Assembly: GCA_023091665.1 (NCBI GenBank)
Contig: JALJCQ010000015.1
Coordinates: 2,170,001-2,234,000 of the forward strand
Source of the DNA: Pythium myriotylum
Taxonomy: Eukaryota; Oomycota; Peronosporomycetes; Pythiales; Pythiaceae
Reading direction: 5' to 3'
DNA: 64,000 nt
In this document: piece after piece, positions 47,967-60,700 of the stretch
Layout of the letters: each line of letters starts with the position of its first letter
How positions within the stretch are numbered: the first letter of the stretch is position 1
Translations under genes and position numbers: made by a program
Notes under the pieces: generated by a model
Told to the model about the DNA's origin: nothing
Database searches by the model: none
Seen by the model: the letters and a program-made list of their open reading frames with translations, nothing else

Positions 47967-50180
47967 ATGACAGACAGATCGCGCAGGATAGCAGAATCGA
48001 TTCCTGATCAGTCGTCGAGCGCAGGTGATATCATTCAAGGAGATCTCTTACGCGATGAGATTCGACAGCTCCATTTGTTGGCTCCCTGGACAAGTTATGT
48101 CGCTCACGAACCATCTTTCACAGACGAAATGAATCGGTAGGCGCTCGCAGTTCATCACCTGAGACGACACTCATGAAGATGTTGCGAGCAGTGAGCTTGC
48201 AGCTCGAGTACAGAATCTTATCTTCGACGAGCTGGAGCGATCTTATGTGAGATTCAAGAAACTGCGAGATGAGAGCTTTTCAACAGGTGTCATGACAACG
48301 AGCGCTTCAGGAGCTTTGCTCGAGAGCCGTATGGTAGTCGACGCCAAGCGTAAGATTGATACCCATCGCCTCACTCGAGATGTTCGTGAATAGAGTTGAA
48401 CCTCGAGAAGAGTTGAGCTCACTTTGTTTATCCGATTTGATTGTAGATGGTAACTGCAATGAAGACAGCGATTGCGATGATAAATTCACCAAACTTTGCA
48501 CCGCGTCGAGCAACATCTCCAGGGAAAGTGTCGCGGCCGACAAGTCTGCTAGGTCAGCTGCTAACTGAAAAAGAGGCTGAGAAAGCAATCGCATCCACTG
48601 CTGCCGCAGACACCGCGACTGCTGCAAGGGCGTATCGACAACAGGTGGATAGGGGGCACGATCAAGGTGCTAGCGGGATCTCGGTCCATCGTGGACCATT
48701 GTACGTTGAATTCCCCCAATCGCAACCGAGGTTGAGCGACTTGGTCGCTCAAGCCGACGCTGAGATTACTGCTGAGGATGCTGAGAATCAAGTAACGAAT
48801 TTTCGACATAGACCAGTCAGTGAGAACGCAATTGAAGACGCTGGTAGTCCTGTATCTCGACGAGACCGTAAGCCCAATCGTGTGCGATACATCATGTCTA
48901 CACACATGGGGGCACTTCCGCCGACGAAGAATATTCTTGAAGAGTATCCCATCCCCAAAGAAATTCTTGATGCACTTGAGGCCCATCGACACTTTCACAT
49001 AGACGAATCTTCCCTCATGTCATCGTTCGAAGCAATCAAGGCCGGCAGCACGGGTGACTGGGAATGTTACTTCCGTCGGTCTGTCCCACTAGAACGCAAG
49101 CCTGTCTCGTTCGTATTATCATCCCTTGAAATCGCACATGAGCGTCCGGTTCCTCCACCAAGCGATGTTTTTCAACAGCACCTGCTCGAGTCAGCCACGA
49201 ACGAAGATATAATGCTGACCGAAGTTAGGCAGTTGTACGATCATACCCACGAATCGTATCGTGATTTTCGGGCAAGTCTACACCGACATCTTGATCTTCC
49301 GTACTTGGTGGATTTGTCGCTACGAAGTTCACTCAACAGCACCAGTTACTTCCTGGAGGATGAGCTCGTATCTTCTGAACCCACGGTGGAAATCCCAGAG
49401 CGGCTACGTCGGCGTTCCAATGCTCTGATATCCAAGTGGCGCTTCGCCAAAAAGGGTGCAGTGGGGCGGATCAACACGCGACGCGGGGCCATTGCACTGC
49501 AAGTCAAAGTCGAACTATCCAAAGCACAAAGGAATGAGTTGATATCCAAGATCTGCCATTTCACGCCGAACGAAGTGCAGCTCATGGATCTTTGGTATAG
49601 CTATGATGCTGATGCGATTGAGACCATACCGTTTGATCCGATCCCGATGATGCCCGACTTGAGCAACCGATTTGATGCCGTTTGGAAGGACTTATCCATG
49701 CCGCCAAAGGAACGCCTTGACCTCGCGATCAAGTACAGCTCTCTGGAGAATTCTTCGCGACTACCGGATGCTGTTGCGTTATGGGAGGTGACGGCTGCTC
49801 TAATCAAAGAGCGGGAAGATCTACTTCGACTTGTTCGAGTTGCGATTGCAGCTCCCAAGAAAACGGTGGCTATGGTTTCAGAAGAAACAGCTCTGCTGCA
49901 AGATCTGGCTCAGACAACTTCCCACTTGAAGGAGGCATTGCTTCTAACTTACATCGAGGTTGGGGATTTTGTGACTTTCGGTGGCAATTTCTACCTTGTC
50001 AAGATGGAGCACGAGGCTGCGGAGCTTCAACAGAGTATTGTCGATAGTATTGAAGCGGCAAAACGCCGAGCATCACCCGATGGTAGCGCTGCTGATGATG
50101 TGAATGAGATAGTCGCCGCGGCTGCGGCAGCAGCTCATGCGAACGATCGTGAATCCGCTCACCGGGATACGTGGGTCTGA
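47967..50180 (+). CDS. Coiled-coil, CCDC87-like protein, about 3 exons
   Basis: Exon 1 47967-48136 and exon 2 from 48192 are clear. The last exon runs to 50180. The second intron is ambiguous: option a is 48350-48468 (GTAAGA donor, weak acceptor; 679 residues), option b is 48334-48446 (GTAGTC donor, strong pyrimidine-rich acceptor at 48446). Both keep the frame. The central region DLSMPPKERLDLAIKYSS and ALWEVTAALIKEREDLLRLV resembles a conserved block of animal CCDC87, a sperm/flagellar protein; identity is moderate by eye, so the name is tentative. The N-terminal half is charged and partly coiled. The C-terminus ends in an Ala-rich stretch. A ciliary role would fit zoospores but is inference. 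Confidence 0.75.
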
Positions 50181-50253
50181 GTGCAAGATCAAGGAAGAAA
50201 ATTGGATATCATTACATAGCTTAAGAGTCTGAGGCTTGGAAAACATGCAGTTA

Positions 50254-50970
50254 CTATCCGTCAATGTCGGTCTTGCTCTTCTTGCTAGACTTCTTACTCT
50301 TCTTGCTCTTCTTCGACTTCGTCGACTCCTTCTCGTCAGCGCTGCTTGCTGAATCACTACTTCTCGCCACATTGGCGGTTTTTAGTTCCCCCTTGAGAAG
50401 TAGTTCGTCACGCTTCAGTTTGCCCTTGCAGGATCCGTAGGCGCGACGACCGAAGAGTTTGCCGCCAGTTGCGGCGAATAGCTCTTCATCAGTTGGCACT
50501 CGGAACTTCCGATCCTGTTCACTTGCTGCTTCCTCGCTAGAGGAGTCACTCTCTCGTGCGCGCTTTTTGCTCTTTTTGCTCTTCTTTTTGCTCTCCTTCT
50601 TCTTCTTCTTGCTCTTCTTCGCTGACTCGTCGTCGTCATCCGAGTCGGGCGCGATCTTGATCTTGCTTGCCAGCTTGTCATATGCGTTATACCACCACTG
50701 GCTCTGCTGCTCCTCGACCTTGAGCGTCTCGACGCCGATACCCATGGCCTCTTCGCGCTTCTTGACGCGCACGTAGGTGGCCATGCCCTGCTCTTCCTTG
50801 CCGAGGCCTTTGCCCTCGGTCCAGCCCATTTTCGCCATGTGGCGTCTGGCAAAGTCCGACATGGCTCCGGCCGCGCTCTCGTTCACCATGGAGCCCAGCT
50901 TCGCCATGTACTTCTTGCCCACGATCGGCACCGCCGGCGCGGCCTCCGCCGTCGCCGTCGCCGTCGCCAT
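50254..50970 (-). CDS. GPATCH4: G-patch protein, GPATCH4-like
   Basis: Single exon, 238 residues, ATG at 50970. The G-patch domain at about residues 36-80 reads ARRHMAKMGWTEGKGLGKEEQGMATYVRVKKR, with the GW-x2-GKGLG-x4-G core that binds DEAH helicases (Prp43/DHX15). QWWYNAYDKLASKI follows, and near residue 165 is DEELFAATGGKLFGRRAYG, resembling the GPATCH4 block (EELxxACGGRTxHKxAR). Two Lys/Ser-rich tracts (about 115-140 and 215-235) are nucleolar-type basic regions. The likely role is a nucleolar helicase cofactor in ribosome biogenesis. It is tail-to-tail with the CCDC87-like gene (73 bp apart) and head-to-head with KNTC1 (261 bp), which may share a promoter. Confidence 0.88.
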   Translation of the reverse strand: MATATATAEAAPAVPIVGKKYMAKLGSMVNESAAGAMSDFARRHMAKMGWTEGKGLGKEEQGMATYVRVKKREEAMGIGVETLKVEEQQSQWWYNAYDKLASKIKIAPDSDDDDESAKKSKKKKKESKKKSKKSKKRARESDSSSEEAASEQDRKFRVPTDEELFAATGGKLFGRRAYGSCKGKLKRDELLLKGELKTANVARSSDSASSADEKESTKSKKSKKSKKSSKKSKTDIDG

Positions 50971-51231
50971 CGTCGTTCGGTGAGCTGGTTCCGACGGAAA
51001 TGGTGGCAGGCCGCCAAGACCATCAACGCTTTCTCCTGTTCATTGGATAAAATCCGACATCATGTATTCTGTTAATACCACCAAACCACGGCTGTGGTTT
51101 TTGCCGGGCACTTTTCCACAAATTTCGACTGTCGATAGTTTTCCTAAATGTAGAGAAACCCAGCTTCAAAACGCGCGCCAATTTCTTCGAAGCGGCAAGA
51201 CGCCTGCGACGGCGCGACGAGCAGCACGGCC

Positions 51232-54200
51232 ATGCAGAGCGCGCGCGCGCGACCGCACGAGTCGCTCTTCCGCGTGCCCCTCGCGCGCGAAATCGCCGGC
51301 GACATCGGCCCCGGGGCGGCGCGGAAATGGTCGGCGATGGCTCCGACGGGCTCGCGCAGCGCCGTCCGAACGGCAACGACGCGCCTGCAGATCGTCGACC
51401 ACGCGCCGGACGGCAGCGGCAGCGGCAGCGCCGTAGACGGCGCGACGATCGAACTGGCAAGCGGGATCGTGGACTTCGCGTTCAGCGGTTGTGGCGAGTT
51501 CCTCGCCGTCGCCGACGAAAGTGGGCAGCTGCATCTTATCAAAAGCCAGAGCGGGCGAGCGCTCTTCGCGTACCCGATCGTGGCGCCCAGTGCAGCAGCG
51601 AGTGATAGAATCCAGGTCGTGGCGTTCGCGACGCGGTCGCGCATCGCAGTAGATGGGAACACTCGAGAGCTCCAAGAGGACTTGATTGTGCTAACCAAGT
51701 CGGGGGTACTGATTCGGCTCGGAAGTCTCCGCTTGACGCACATTGAACGAACGCTGGCTGAGGAGGCGTCCAATAATGCGGCTCTTCGCAAGATCATGGC
51801 GTCGATCCAGTTGCAGCAAGTGAACGTGGGGAAACTGAACGGGGGAGCTGTATCCGTTCTGGTGGTACGACGAGTCAACCCTCTCCACATCTTAGCACGA
51901 CTCACACACACTTATTCTCGTAGGCCCGCCGATATCCATCTTCTCTATTCGTCACGATTGCAAACCATGGAGTCGCGCTAAGTTTGTGGCGCGCTGATAC
52001 AAGTGGACGGAGTAAAGATTCATCAATCAAGCGACATGCTGTTTACGAGAGCCTCGTGGGAGGGTGTGGTGTCAGAGATGCCCAGCTTGCTCTTGGAGAC
52101 CGATGCCTCACGGTTCTCTCTGACGATGGAACGCTGACCTGGTTAGTTAGCGCTACTGAGAGACTTCATTTTAAGGTGACTGACGACAGGATTCTTCTCG
52201 TGCCCAGGTGGGACTGGCGTCAACTCGTTTTACTCACTCGAGTGCGCGATGTCTCGATCGACAAGTTTACTATTGTTGAGAACTATGATGACTGCAGCTC
52301 CGTTCATTCGTCTTGTCTGGTTGTCGCATCATCCAGCTGCAATCTGGGACAGATTCAACTAATTCGTGTTCAGCTCTCCTCTTCATCAAGCGCTGCAGCA
52401 CTGGATGTAGCTCACCTCGAATATCAACAACCTCCCTCACGGTGTGTTGTGGGGCTTGCCACTGTCCAATTCGAAGGCAGTGGTGAGAATCTCTTGATCA
52501 CTGAAGTCGACGACAACGGCTTTGAAGCCGTAATGTTCAATCTGTGCACTCCCGACGACGAAAGTGATGGGATGGAACTCGATTTGACTGAAAATTCTAT
52601 GGGCAGTAGTGGATTGCAATGCAAACAGGTGCTTGATGCAGTCGACCTCTCCCAACTGACAGAGTCGCAGTTCGCTCTGGACTTTGATGAGAAGATGAAG
52701 ACTTGGCTCGGCTCCATTGGCCAAGATCTCGATGATTCACGGATAATTGTCGAAAGTCTGGTTGGTTTTGCAAAACGACTTCGTCATGCGCAACATTCTG
52801 GCCAGCAAGCTCAATCATCACCACTTGTGTCAACCTGGCTTGAAAGTATCGAGTCCTCGTCTTATAGGTGGACAACTTTCACGCTTCTCTTACCCACGTC
52901 AAGTACTGCGTTAGCGAACTCACAGCTGCTTAACAATCGTTGGCGCGAGTTTTTGAAGGCCAACCTTCTCGACCTGATGTGTAATTATTTGAAGCGAGGA
53001 ATGATGCGAGCAGTCAGTATATTGTGGCAACGCCACGCCCGAGAAGATGCTCTTCAACGAATCGAATCTATCCTCGACTCGGTTCCGGAAACTCTTCCAT
53101 TTCTTACATACGAGAAGTGGCTCCAGCATGATGTTGTCCCGGGAGTTGTGAAGTTCGTCGAGCGCCAAGTGAATCAAGCATCCTCGAGCGCCTCAAGAAC
53201 AGTACAAATCCTAGGTCGCTGGATTCTTCGAGGTGTTCAACGCTTTGCCAATGAAGACGATGTTGAGACAGCTCTCAAGCTCTGCAGCTTATTGAAGCCA
53301 CGTGAAAGCGTGACTCATCCTGACGGAGGTCTACGATGGGTCTCGCTGCGACTACTGAGCTCAAATCATTCCAAGTCATCTGAAGCCGAGTGTGAGGACC
53401 CACTTGAACAGATCGAGAAGGTCTCTCAACAGCTCGAACACGTGAAGTATCTGGACGACCATCATGGCTTCAAAATCTCCCTGGCCGTGTTCGCACAGGT
53501 AGGAGCCCTAGGATGCTCTGATTGTTTTGAAACGTTGCTGATGACGAATTGTTTAGGAGACACCTATGACCATTGCGATGAGTATGCTTGATCGCTGCCA
53601 CTCGGCCGAAACTGTATCATCGGAAGTGCAGCATCACGTGGCTGCATACCTTAATTACTGCGGGAAAACCGCTGACCCAGTTTTGCTCGACTATATCAAA
53701 GAAGCCATCGACTCCGTTCCAAAAACTTCAAATACTTCCGAGCAATCAAGACTGATAGCAATTCTCCGCGAGATCCTTGATGTGGAGATTCGAGCATCGG
53801 CAACATTACTCTTCCTGGGAGCACTTTTACCACCATTCTCACCCCAAGTGAAGCAGTTCACAAAAGAGTGTGTTCAATGGGATACACGGCAAATCGACGC
53901 CATTCAAGAACACGCTCGTCTCATGGAAATTCAGGATATGCTGACAAGCTATGGGATAGCTCGGTTCCAGTTCGGTGACGCCCGGAGTGGTTCACGCTTG
54001 GTATCGCATATTCTCTCTCAAGTCTCTCGTGACTCAGCGTTTGATGACGCATTGCAGCTTGTACGTGCATACAGTCACCTAAGTCTTGAGCGCGCTGGAC
54101 TCGAGTACTTCGAGAACATGCTTACCATTGAGCCTCTTCCAGCGGGTGGCAACCTCGATGCTGTGGTTGCGCGGCGATCAAGATGCATACGATCTGCTGT

Positions 54201-57200
54201 TGCTCTGATGAAAGATCATTTCTCAATACGAGGAGAACTTTGGAGAATTACCTCAGTGATGGAAGAAGCAACATTGCTTGGTCTCGCGGTCTTAGAACTT
54301 CGAGAAGCTGAAGCAGAACGCAACCTTGCAAAAGATTCAAGGCGGCATAGTTCTACGAGCTTGCTCTCTGTGGACCTCTTTCTTAAAGTTTTCCAGGCAG
54401 CTGTCGATGTGTTTATTTCTGAGCTGGACGATTCACTCTACAATTCGAATGATAGTGGGATGGGATCGAGTCTATCGAAAGAAGGAATGCTTCTATGCGG
54501 ACAACTGGTGTCTGACCTCCAGCGTGTCCAGCGAATGCACAGTGAATGGGGAATTGTAGTCTCTGTGAAGACAATACGTTGTCCAGATCGAGTATCTGAG
54601 CGCGTGAAGGCATTCATGAAGCCAAGCACGATGTTTGCAGGAAAGGAGACGGTTCAAGTAGGGACAAAGTCATCTCGCCAACCTCAAACTGGCAAGGGAA
54701 AGAAAAGGGCACTTGGGGCATCGGTTTTGAGTGATGTAAGCGCGCCAAACAAGAAACCCAAGTCCATTCCATCTGGGAGCATGACCAGCCTGCGCGACGA
54801 TGAACAGCAAGACGACTGCCAAACAAAACTCGAGTTTGATTTACATCGATTCGCTACGCACTTGGGAATGAGTGGGGATGTATATCATTCCCTCGTTGCT
54901 CAAACTGCCGCCGAGCACGGTGATATCATCAAGGCAGTCAAATACTCGCGGGATTTGTTTTCTCGGCGACGTGGATTGTCAACTGCGACTAAAAACTCTG
55001 ACAATAATTACCTCAGCGTTATGACCAGTGCTTCAGGACTTGCCCTCAAGAACATCTCTCTTTCGATGTCGAAATACACAGCGATGCACACAGACAACAT
55101 TTACAGCCTCGCTGTCCAGGGACAGCATGCTTTGGCCCCAATTCAGATTGCACGAATGCAAGCTCCACTCTTTTCACTCGAACTGCTGCAATACGCGATC
55201 TGTTTTTGCGATATCGAATCATTCGAGGAGACATTCCTTCTTCTAAAGACAGCCACTCTGTCGAATGATATCCTAAGATTTACTCATCTGGGGGGCTTTG
55301 GTGGACACAAGCGTCTCAACGAAGAGGAGACGACAATTTACGACCGGTGGTTTCGAGAGAGCTCTATGTGTGTGCTTGACAGTGCTCAAACAATGAGCCT
55401 CGTGACTCGCTTCGCAATCTCTGAGCACAGACTACTCGTCGAGTACGGAAACGTTGTGCCGCTTGGTGTCGTGGACTCAAATTCGCCCATTTTACACCAG
55501 GAGTTTCTTGCCTCCAAGCGGTTTGTGACGTTCTTAGTTGAAAACAACGCTGATTTACTCAGCTTGCAGGTGATTCTTTCGATGCGTTGGCTTCCAGACG
55601 ATGCGATTGCCTTAGCGCAAACCCAGATTGACAAGTTGATCTCCACGGTGTTTCAGTCTCGTAAGATCGACAGCTTTCTTGCTCTCGGTCTAATGCTCTC
55701 TATGGATCAACGCGATGCGTTTCATGCTTTCCGTCGGCAGATCTCCAGAGAGAACGTAGCAAAAGACTTCAACCGCTTTCAGCAGCTAGCCAAAATTGGG
55801 TCGGATTCGGCTCGCGCATGGCAACAGATTGCGTTTCTCAACCAGTGCATGGAGCTCGAGGGCAATGCTCGTTGGTGGCACTTCCTCAACCTCCTGGATA
55901 TTGAGTGCGATCAGAAGGCGTTCCAGAGCGAGCGCCGCGACCTAAACTATATTCGGGACTTAGTTCCAATTCTGCTTGTAAAGAGCAGCTTCGATTATTA
56001 TACGATTCAAGAGTTCACTCGACACTACCAGATCGATGACAGCTTTCCAGCACTTGTCTATGTGGAAGCTTTGTTGACAAAGCCAGAGGCGTCAACTTCC
56101 AGTAGTTTGGAATACCAGGACAAGATCGTAGGAGTGCTCGAGGATATTCACGAGCAGCGCCTCATGTCCTTGCTGTTAAAAACGCTCCCCAAGGTTGATG
56201 GAACGGATTATGATCGTCTAATCTTCATCTTCCAACTCTTGCTCGAACAACCCTCTTACGCAGACAACGAAGAGGTTGAGAGACGAATCCAAGTGTTGCA
56301 CGTTCTAAAGGCTTTTGGATCTAATACTCGCGCACATGTTGAGAGAAAGTTCATAGGAAAGGATGACGATCTCGACCCGAACGAAAACGACGAGGCGAAG
56401 ATGAAGTCGAAACGAGTCTGCTTTCATCGATTAATGTCAAAACCGCGAGAAGTGCTGGCCGAGATTCTGACGACGCGAAGTTTCGAGATTTTAACGAATT
56501 TGGTTTTGCCATTGCGGCTTGAGCCTGACGAGTTACTGATGTTGCTTCTCAAGAATGTCGTAGCGTACCACCGCTCAGAGTTATCGTCTTCTCCTAACAA
56601 TGGCACGAGGCCGATGTCTGGGTCTGAGTTGGAGCGTCTCTTTGACATTCTGACAAGTTTAAAGGCCGCAGAGAGCAAGATTACTGCTGGCGAATGGCTT
56701 GCAGAGAATCTACCGGTCTCCTCTCATAAACTGCGAGCACTTGAGTTTGCTCTGCAAGCCGCACTCGCATCGTCAGGGGAGCATACGGGACGAGTGAACA
56801 ATAATACCTTCGTTGGCGTCGAAGCCCTGACAAGGATTGAGCACAAAGTTCTGCGGACGAAGGTCCAACTAGTTCTTGCAGACAGTGCCACTGACCGATC
56901 CACACCCGTGATAGAAGAGGAACTACTCAAATTTCTCCCTAACCAGCCGAGGGAGGTGTTTTATGAGCTCTACCGAGGATTGGAGGATGTGGTTACTTCC
57001 ACCTCGCTTCGATTCACTCAGCACAGTAACTCTATGGTTCATAAGATTGCTGATCGAGTCGCGTCTGTGCTGGGTTTACCAGCCAACGAGCTGCGTGTCG
57101 AGATGATACGCGAGCTTTTGGTCAAAGACGCAGTATACAGCGTTCCCCAGAGGAGGGACGACCGTCGCAATGGTGGGCTTGTGCACGAAGAAAGCGTATT

Positions 57201-58705
57201 TGTTTCAATGGAACATGAGGAACAGGAAAAACGAGATGAAGAGATCATGCGCAGGATATTCTCCATCTCCTCTGTTGTTGCGAGCAATTTTTGTCACCAA
57301 AGCAAGTCACCTCACGCGATCTCGATGATCCAATACCTTGTCAAGTTTGCACAAGACACGAAACCTCGCGCTGGGGTAACCTATCGTGCCAAGCTTCGAG
57401 CTGCTCGAACTGCCCTTCACCTCGCGCAGTCACACCCAACGGTTGTTCTGGCAACTGTCGAAACGGAGATGCAGCTCGGAAAATTCGAGGAAGTGGTGAA
57501 AGAACTTGTTGACTATGTTCGCCACTGCAAGCACATGATCGTCTTCGAAGAATACCGCGTTCCGTATGAAATGGGCTTCATAATGAGAGCAAAGAAAGAA
57601 GCTCTCGTTCGTAGTTTACTTCGACAACACTCAGGGACGGATGGTTGGGTTCTGAGGTGCGCTACAAACTTGATGCTAGACTTTGACGTTCAAGCGCCAG
57701 ATCTGTGGGAGTTTGTATTGAAAACGATGAACCAGCTACGAATGTACCGTTCGCTCTCCCGAGCTCTGAATGGTTTGAGTGAACTATCGTTCTTGAGAAG
57801 TATCACGGGTGTGGACGATGTCTGGGAGTCAACATTACTGTCGCCTCTGCTTCAGCTCAAAGCCTTGGGTCAAGACCAGGCTGCTAAGATGGAGAGAGGT
57901 TTCGGGGACTCAATTCCACACCCCGAGGGAAATTCAAGTGGGAAGTTTGGAGATGTGCCAGTGACAGCTATTCGCACGGAGCTGGAATTGATGGTGACGA
58001 TGCTCCAGAAGTGCCCGTTCCTTGACCAGATTGACGTGGGATCTTTCGTGATACACCTTCGGGACCTCACAGTCAAATACTCGGACACCAGTTTATCAGA
58101 AGTTGACCTATCCAGCTACGCTGTGCGATGCGCAATGTTAATCCCTCGGCCGAGTGCTCGACTACAAGCAATTTACCGAATCATTCAGAGTGGTGCGTAC
58201 ATGCAAGTACTGGACCAAGTTTGCGACTCGTCAACTCTCAGCGACGACTCATCTGGACAAGATATGCTCAACCGAAATGATAGTGACGAAGATGATGAAC
58301 AGTTCGCTGTGCTAGAGGCGACGTTTAAAGAGTCGGTCCGTCGTGACGAGCATGAGAAGCTTCTTGGATCTCCGTATGAGCCTGCATTTCTTGAATTTTT
58401 GGCTCTCACCGGAGCCATCGATCGAGCTCTCGGTTTGATGTAAGTTCCTTTCTGTTTTGGACGCTTGATCAATTGAGAGCTAGTGCTGAAGGTTCTTGTC
58501 ACGTAGGCTGAAGACCAAGCGCCTCGAAGCAGCATCGATGCTTGTGGAGTTGTATTATGAGTCGAATCCTGAGCGCGCCCCACCAGATTGGTCTGTGGAT
58601 GCATCAAACTCAGGGGCACACATTCGGTGGAAGTTTCTTCAGCAGTATGTTGCGCGCTCGACTTCACATCACCTCGCTGAATATCGCCAGCCAACAGAAT
58701 CATGA
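51232..58705 (+). CDS. KNTC1: Kinetochore-associated protein 1 (ROD), RZZ complex subunit, 4 exons
   Basis: Exons 51232-51864, 51924-53498, 53557-58439 and 58507-58705 join in phase to 2429 residues (human KNTC1 has 2209). The first 300-350 residues are beta-strand repeats consistent with the N-terminal WD40-like propeller of ROD (SGCGEFLAVADESGQLHLI). The rest is an alpha-solenoid. Blocks that follow the order of human ROD include LWEFVLKTMNQLRMYRSLSR (human LWNGLLQKLLGFNMIPYLRK) and YAVRCAMLIPRPSARLQAIY (human FALACLMLMPHSEKRHQQIK) near the C-terminus. ROD with ZW10 and Zwilch recruits Spindly, dynein and Mad1 to unattached kinetochores. Identification is from colinear patterns, not one motif. 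It converges with the Hsp70 gene (55 bp between stops). Confidence 0.88.
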
Positions 58706-58760
58706 TGAGCACTCAACTCGTCTATTCTATCCACGTGATGGGCGCACCTAGCATGATTAT

Positions 58761-60513
58761 CTACTGTGGGGTGTCGATTCGTTCCTCAGCGAACATAATA
58801 CGCAAATAAACCCACAAGCCGAAGAGGACTACAATGTAGCCGACCATGAGCATCAACGATTGCGTCGACATTGGGGCGTCTTCTGAATCATGGTGAATAC
58901 CCGCCTGCACCTGAAGCACTCCACTTGCATTCATTGTGATCGTCACAGGGTGTTGGAACTCCCCAGCCTTTCCAATCTTGTCTCTCGGTATTGGGAAGTT
59001 GAAGTCAGAGATGTGGTCGTTTTCCTGAGCAATGTCGGACTCTCCTTCATATACTTGGATAGTAAGACCGCGTTGGCCATCTTCGAATGTCTCGAAGTAC
59101 TTCGTCACAGAAACCGGAATACGGCTATTCTTTGGGAGCAGCACTTCCATTTTGCCGTCAGCCTTCTCTAAACCGATAGACAGGGGAATCACATCCATCA
59201 TCAGAACATCTCGAAACACTCGCTTGTCCAGCCCGCTTAAGATCGCGGCCTGGATCGCAGCACCTTCGCAGACCACCTCGTCAGCATTCACCGACACGCA
59301 TAGTTCCTTGTTGTTGAATAGCGCTGACACTTTGGAGCGGACGATCGGAATCCGCGTGGACCCACCAACCATTATGACTTCATCGATATCAATTGCTTCC
59401 ACGCCGGCCTCTTCCAGTACGTCACTGACGATGTCAAGACAACGCGTCCAGATTGACGAACATAGTGATTCAAACTTCGTCCGTGATAACGTCAATTTGA
59501 ATGAAGTCTGTTTTCCGAGTGCTGCAATGTGCTCGAGCTCAATCTCGACGGATTCGTTGCTGGATAAATCCAGTTTGGCTTGTTCGACGTGGCGCTTGAT
59601 CTGGATGAGATCGGCTTGCGACAAAGCCGAGCGCCCCACACCCCTCAGCTTCTGCAGATTCTCGAGCACGTAGCCTATCACCAGGTCGTTGATATCTTCT
59701 CCTCCCAGGTTTGTATCGCCACCGATGCCGAGCACTTCGAACTTGCCGTCATGGATGGCAAGGAGCGAGACATCAAGCGTACCGCCACCAAAATCCACGA
59801 CGACAACGTGCTTCTCCCCTGAGAGAAACAGTCCATAGGCCATGGCCGCAGCCGTCGGCTCATTCAGCAGTCGGATAGCCTTGAAGCCAGCCATCTGCGC
59901 ACTCAGAATCGTCGCCTTGCGTTGCGAGTCGTTAAAGTACGCCGGGACCGTGATCACGACGTTCTCAATCCGCTTTTTGTCCCAGTAGGCCTCAGCCGAG
60001 GCCTTGAGTTCTTGTAAAATGGCTGCCGAGACTTCCTCAGGCTGCACGACGACGGACTCGCCACTTCGGCGCACCTGAACAGCGGCATTGCCTTGCTTCG
60101 TCGCCACAATCGCGTGGGTGGCAAACTTTTTCGAGATCTCCACGGCCTTGGAGTCGAACCGCTGGCCCATGAGCCTCTTGATCGTCCGCACGGTGTTGCC
60201 TACCGGTTCGTACTCCTTAGCGACTGCAGCATTCCCGACTGCGACCTCGTGGCTGTCAGGCTTGAAGTGGACGACCGACGGCGTCGTGCGGCCGCGGTCT
60301 TCGCGGTTCTTGAGGATCTTGACGTGGTTGCGATCCACGAGCCACATACCCACGCCTGCACACACGGAGATCAGGCGCTCGGAGAGAGGAAGCAGAGAAG
60401 GCCAATCGTCGCGTACATGAGTTGGTCGTGCCCAGGTCGATGCCGATGCACAGCGAGCCGTCCTGGAAGCGGTCGGCATCGCTGCCCCAGCTGTCGTACG
60501 TGTGGTCGTCCAT
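58761..60513 (-). CDS. Tail-anchored Hsp70-like protein lacking the lid, 2 exons
   Basis: Exons (minus) 60417-60513 and 58761-60355 give 563 residues. The nucleotide-binding domain is complete by motif: IGIDLGTTNSCVGMW across the intron, VPAYFNDSQRKATILSAQ, LLNEPTAAAMAYG, VVVDFGGGTLDVSLL, GGDTNLGGEDINDL and MVGGSTRIP. The beta substrate-binding domain follows (about 410-525; LLPKNSRIPV, FETFEDGQRGLTIQVYEGE). After HPVTITMNASGVLQVQAGI the usual 100-residue helical lid is absent. Instead there is a hydrophobic helix (about 533-555, LMLMVGYIVVLFGLWVYL) with a short charged tail. No N-terminal signal peptide and no EEVD or KDEL end. This is the layout of a tail-anchored protein facing the cytosol. 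Function is unknown beyond ATP-dependent chaperone activity. Confidence 0.9.
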
Positions 60514-60700
60514 CTTGTCTCGCCACTTTGGTCTCCTCTGTCAACCAAGGCAGAATCTTTTCAACCAATCACCACTAGATTCTTAATGTTTTAACCAATC
60601 AAATGACAAAATTGTTGCTTGTACGTGGTTTCCCGCCAAAGCAGCAACTCCGACGACGTCGAAAGCGGCCGATTTCGGACGTCTCCTCGGCTGCCTCAGT
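60514..60700. promoter_or_regulatory. Putative bidirectional promoter Hsp70 / RecQ with CCAAT boxes
   Basis: 187 bp between divergent ATGs. Two copies of aaccaatca hold CCAAT boxes at 60565-60569 and 60595-60599, 30 bp apart, typical of NF-Y sites in bidirectional promoters. Confidence 0.6.
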
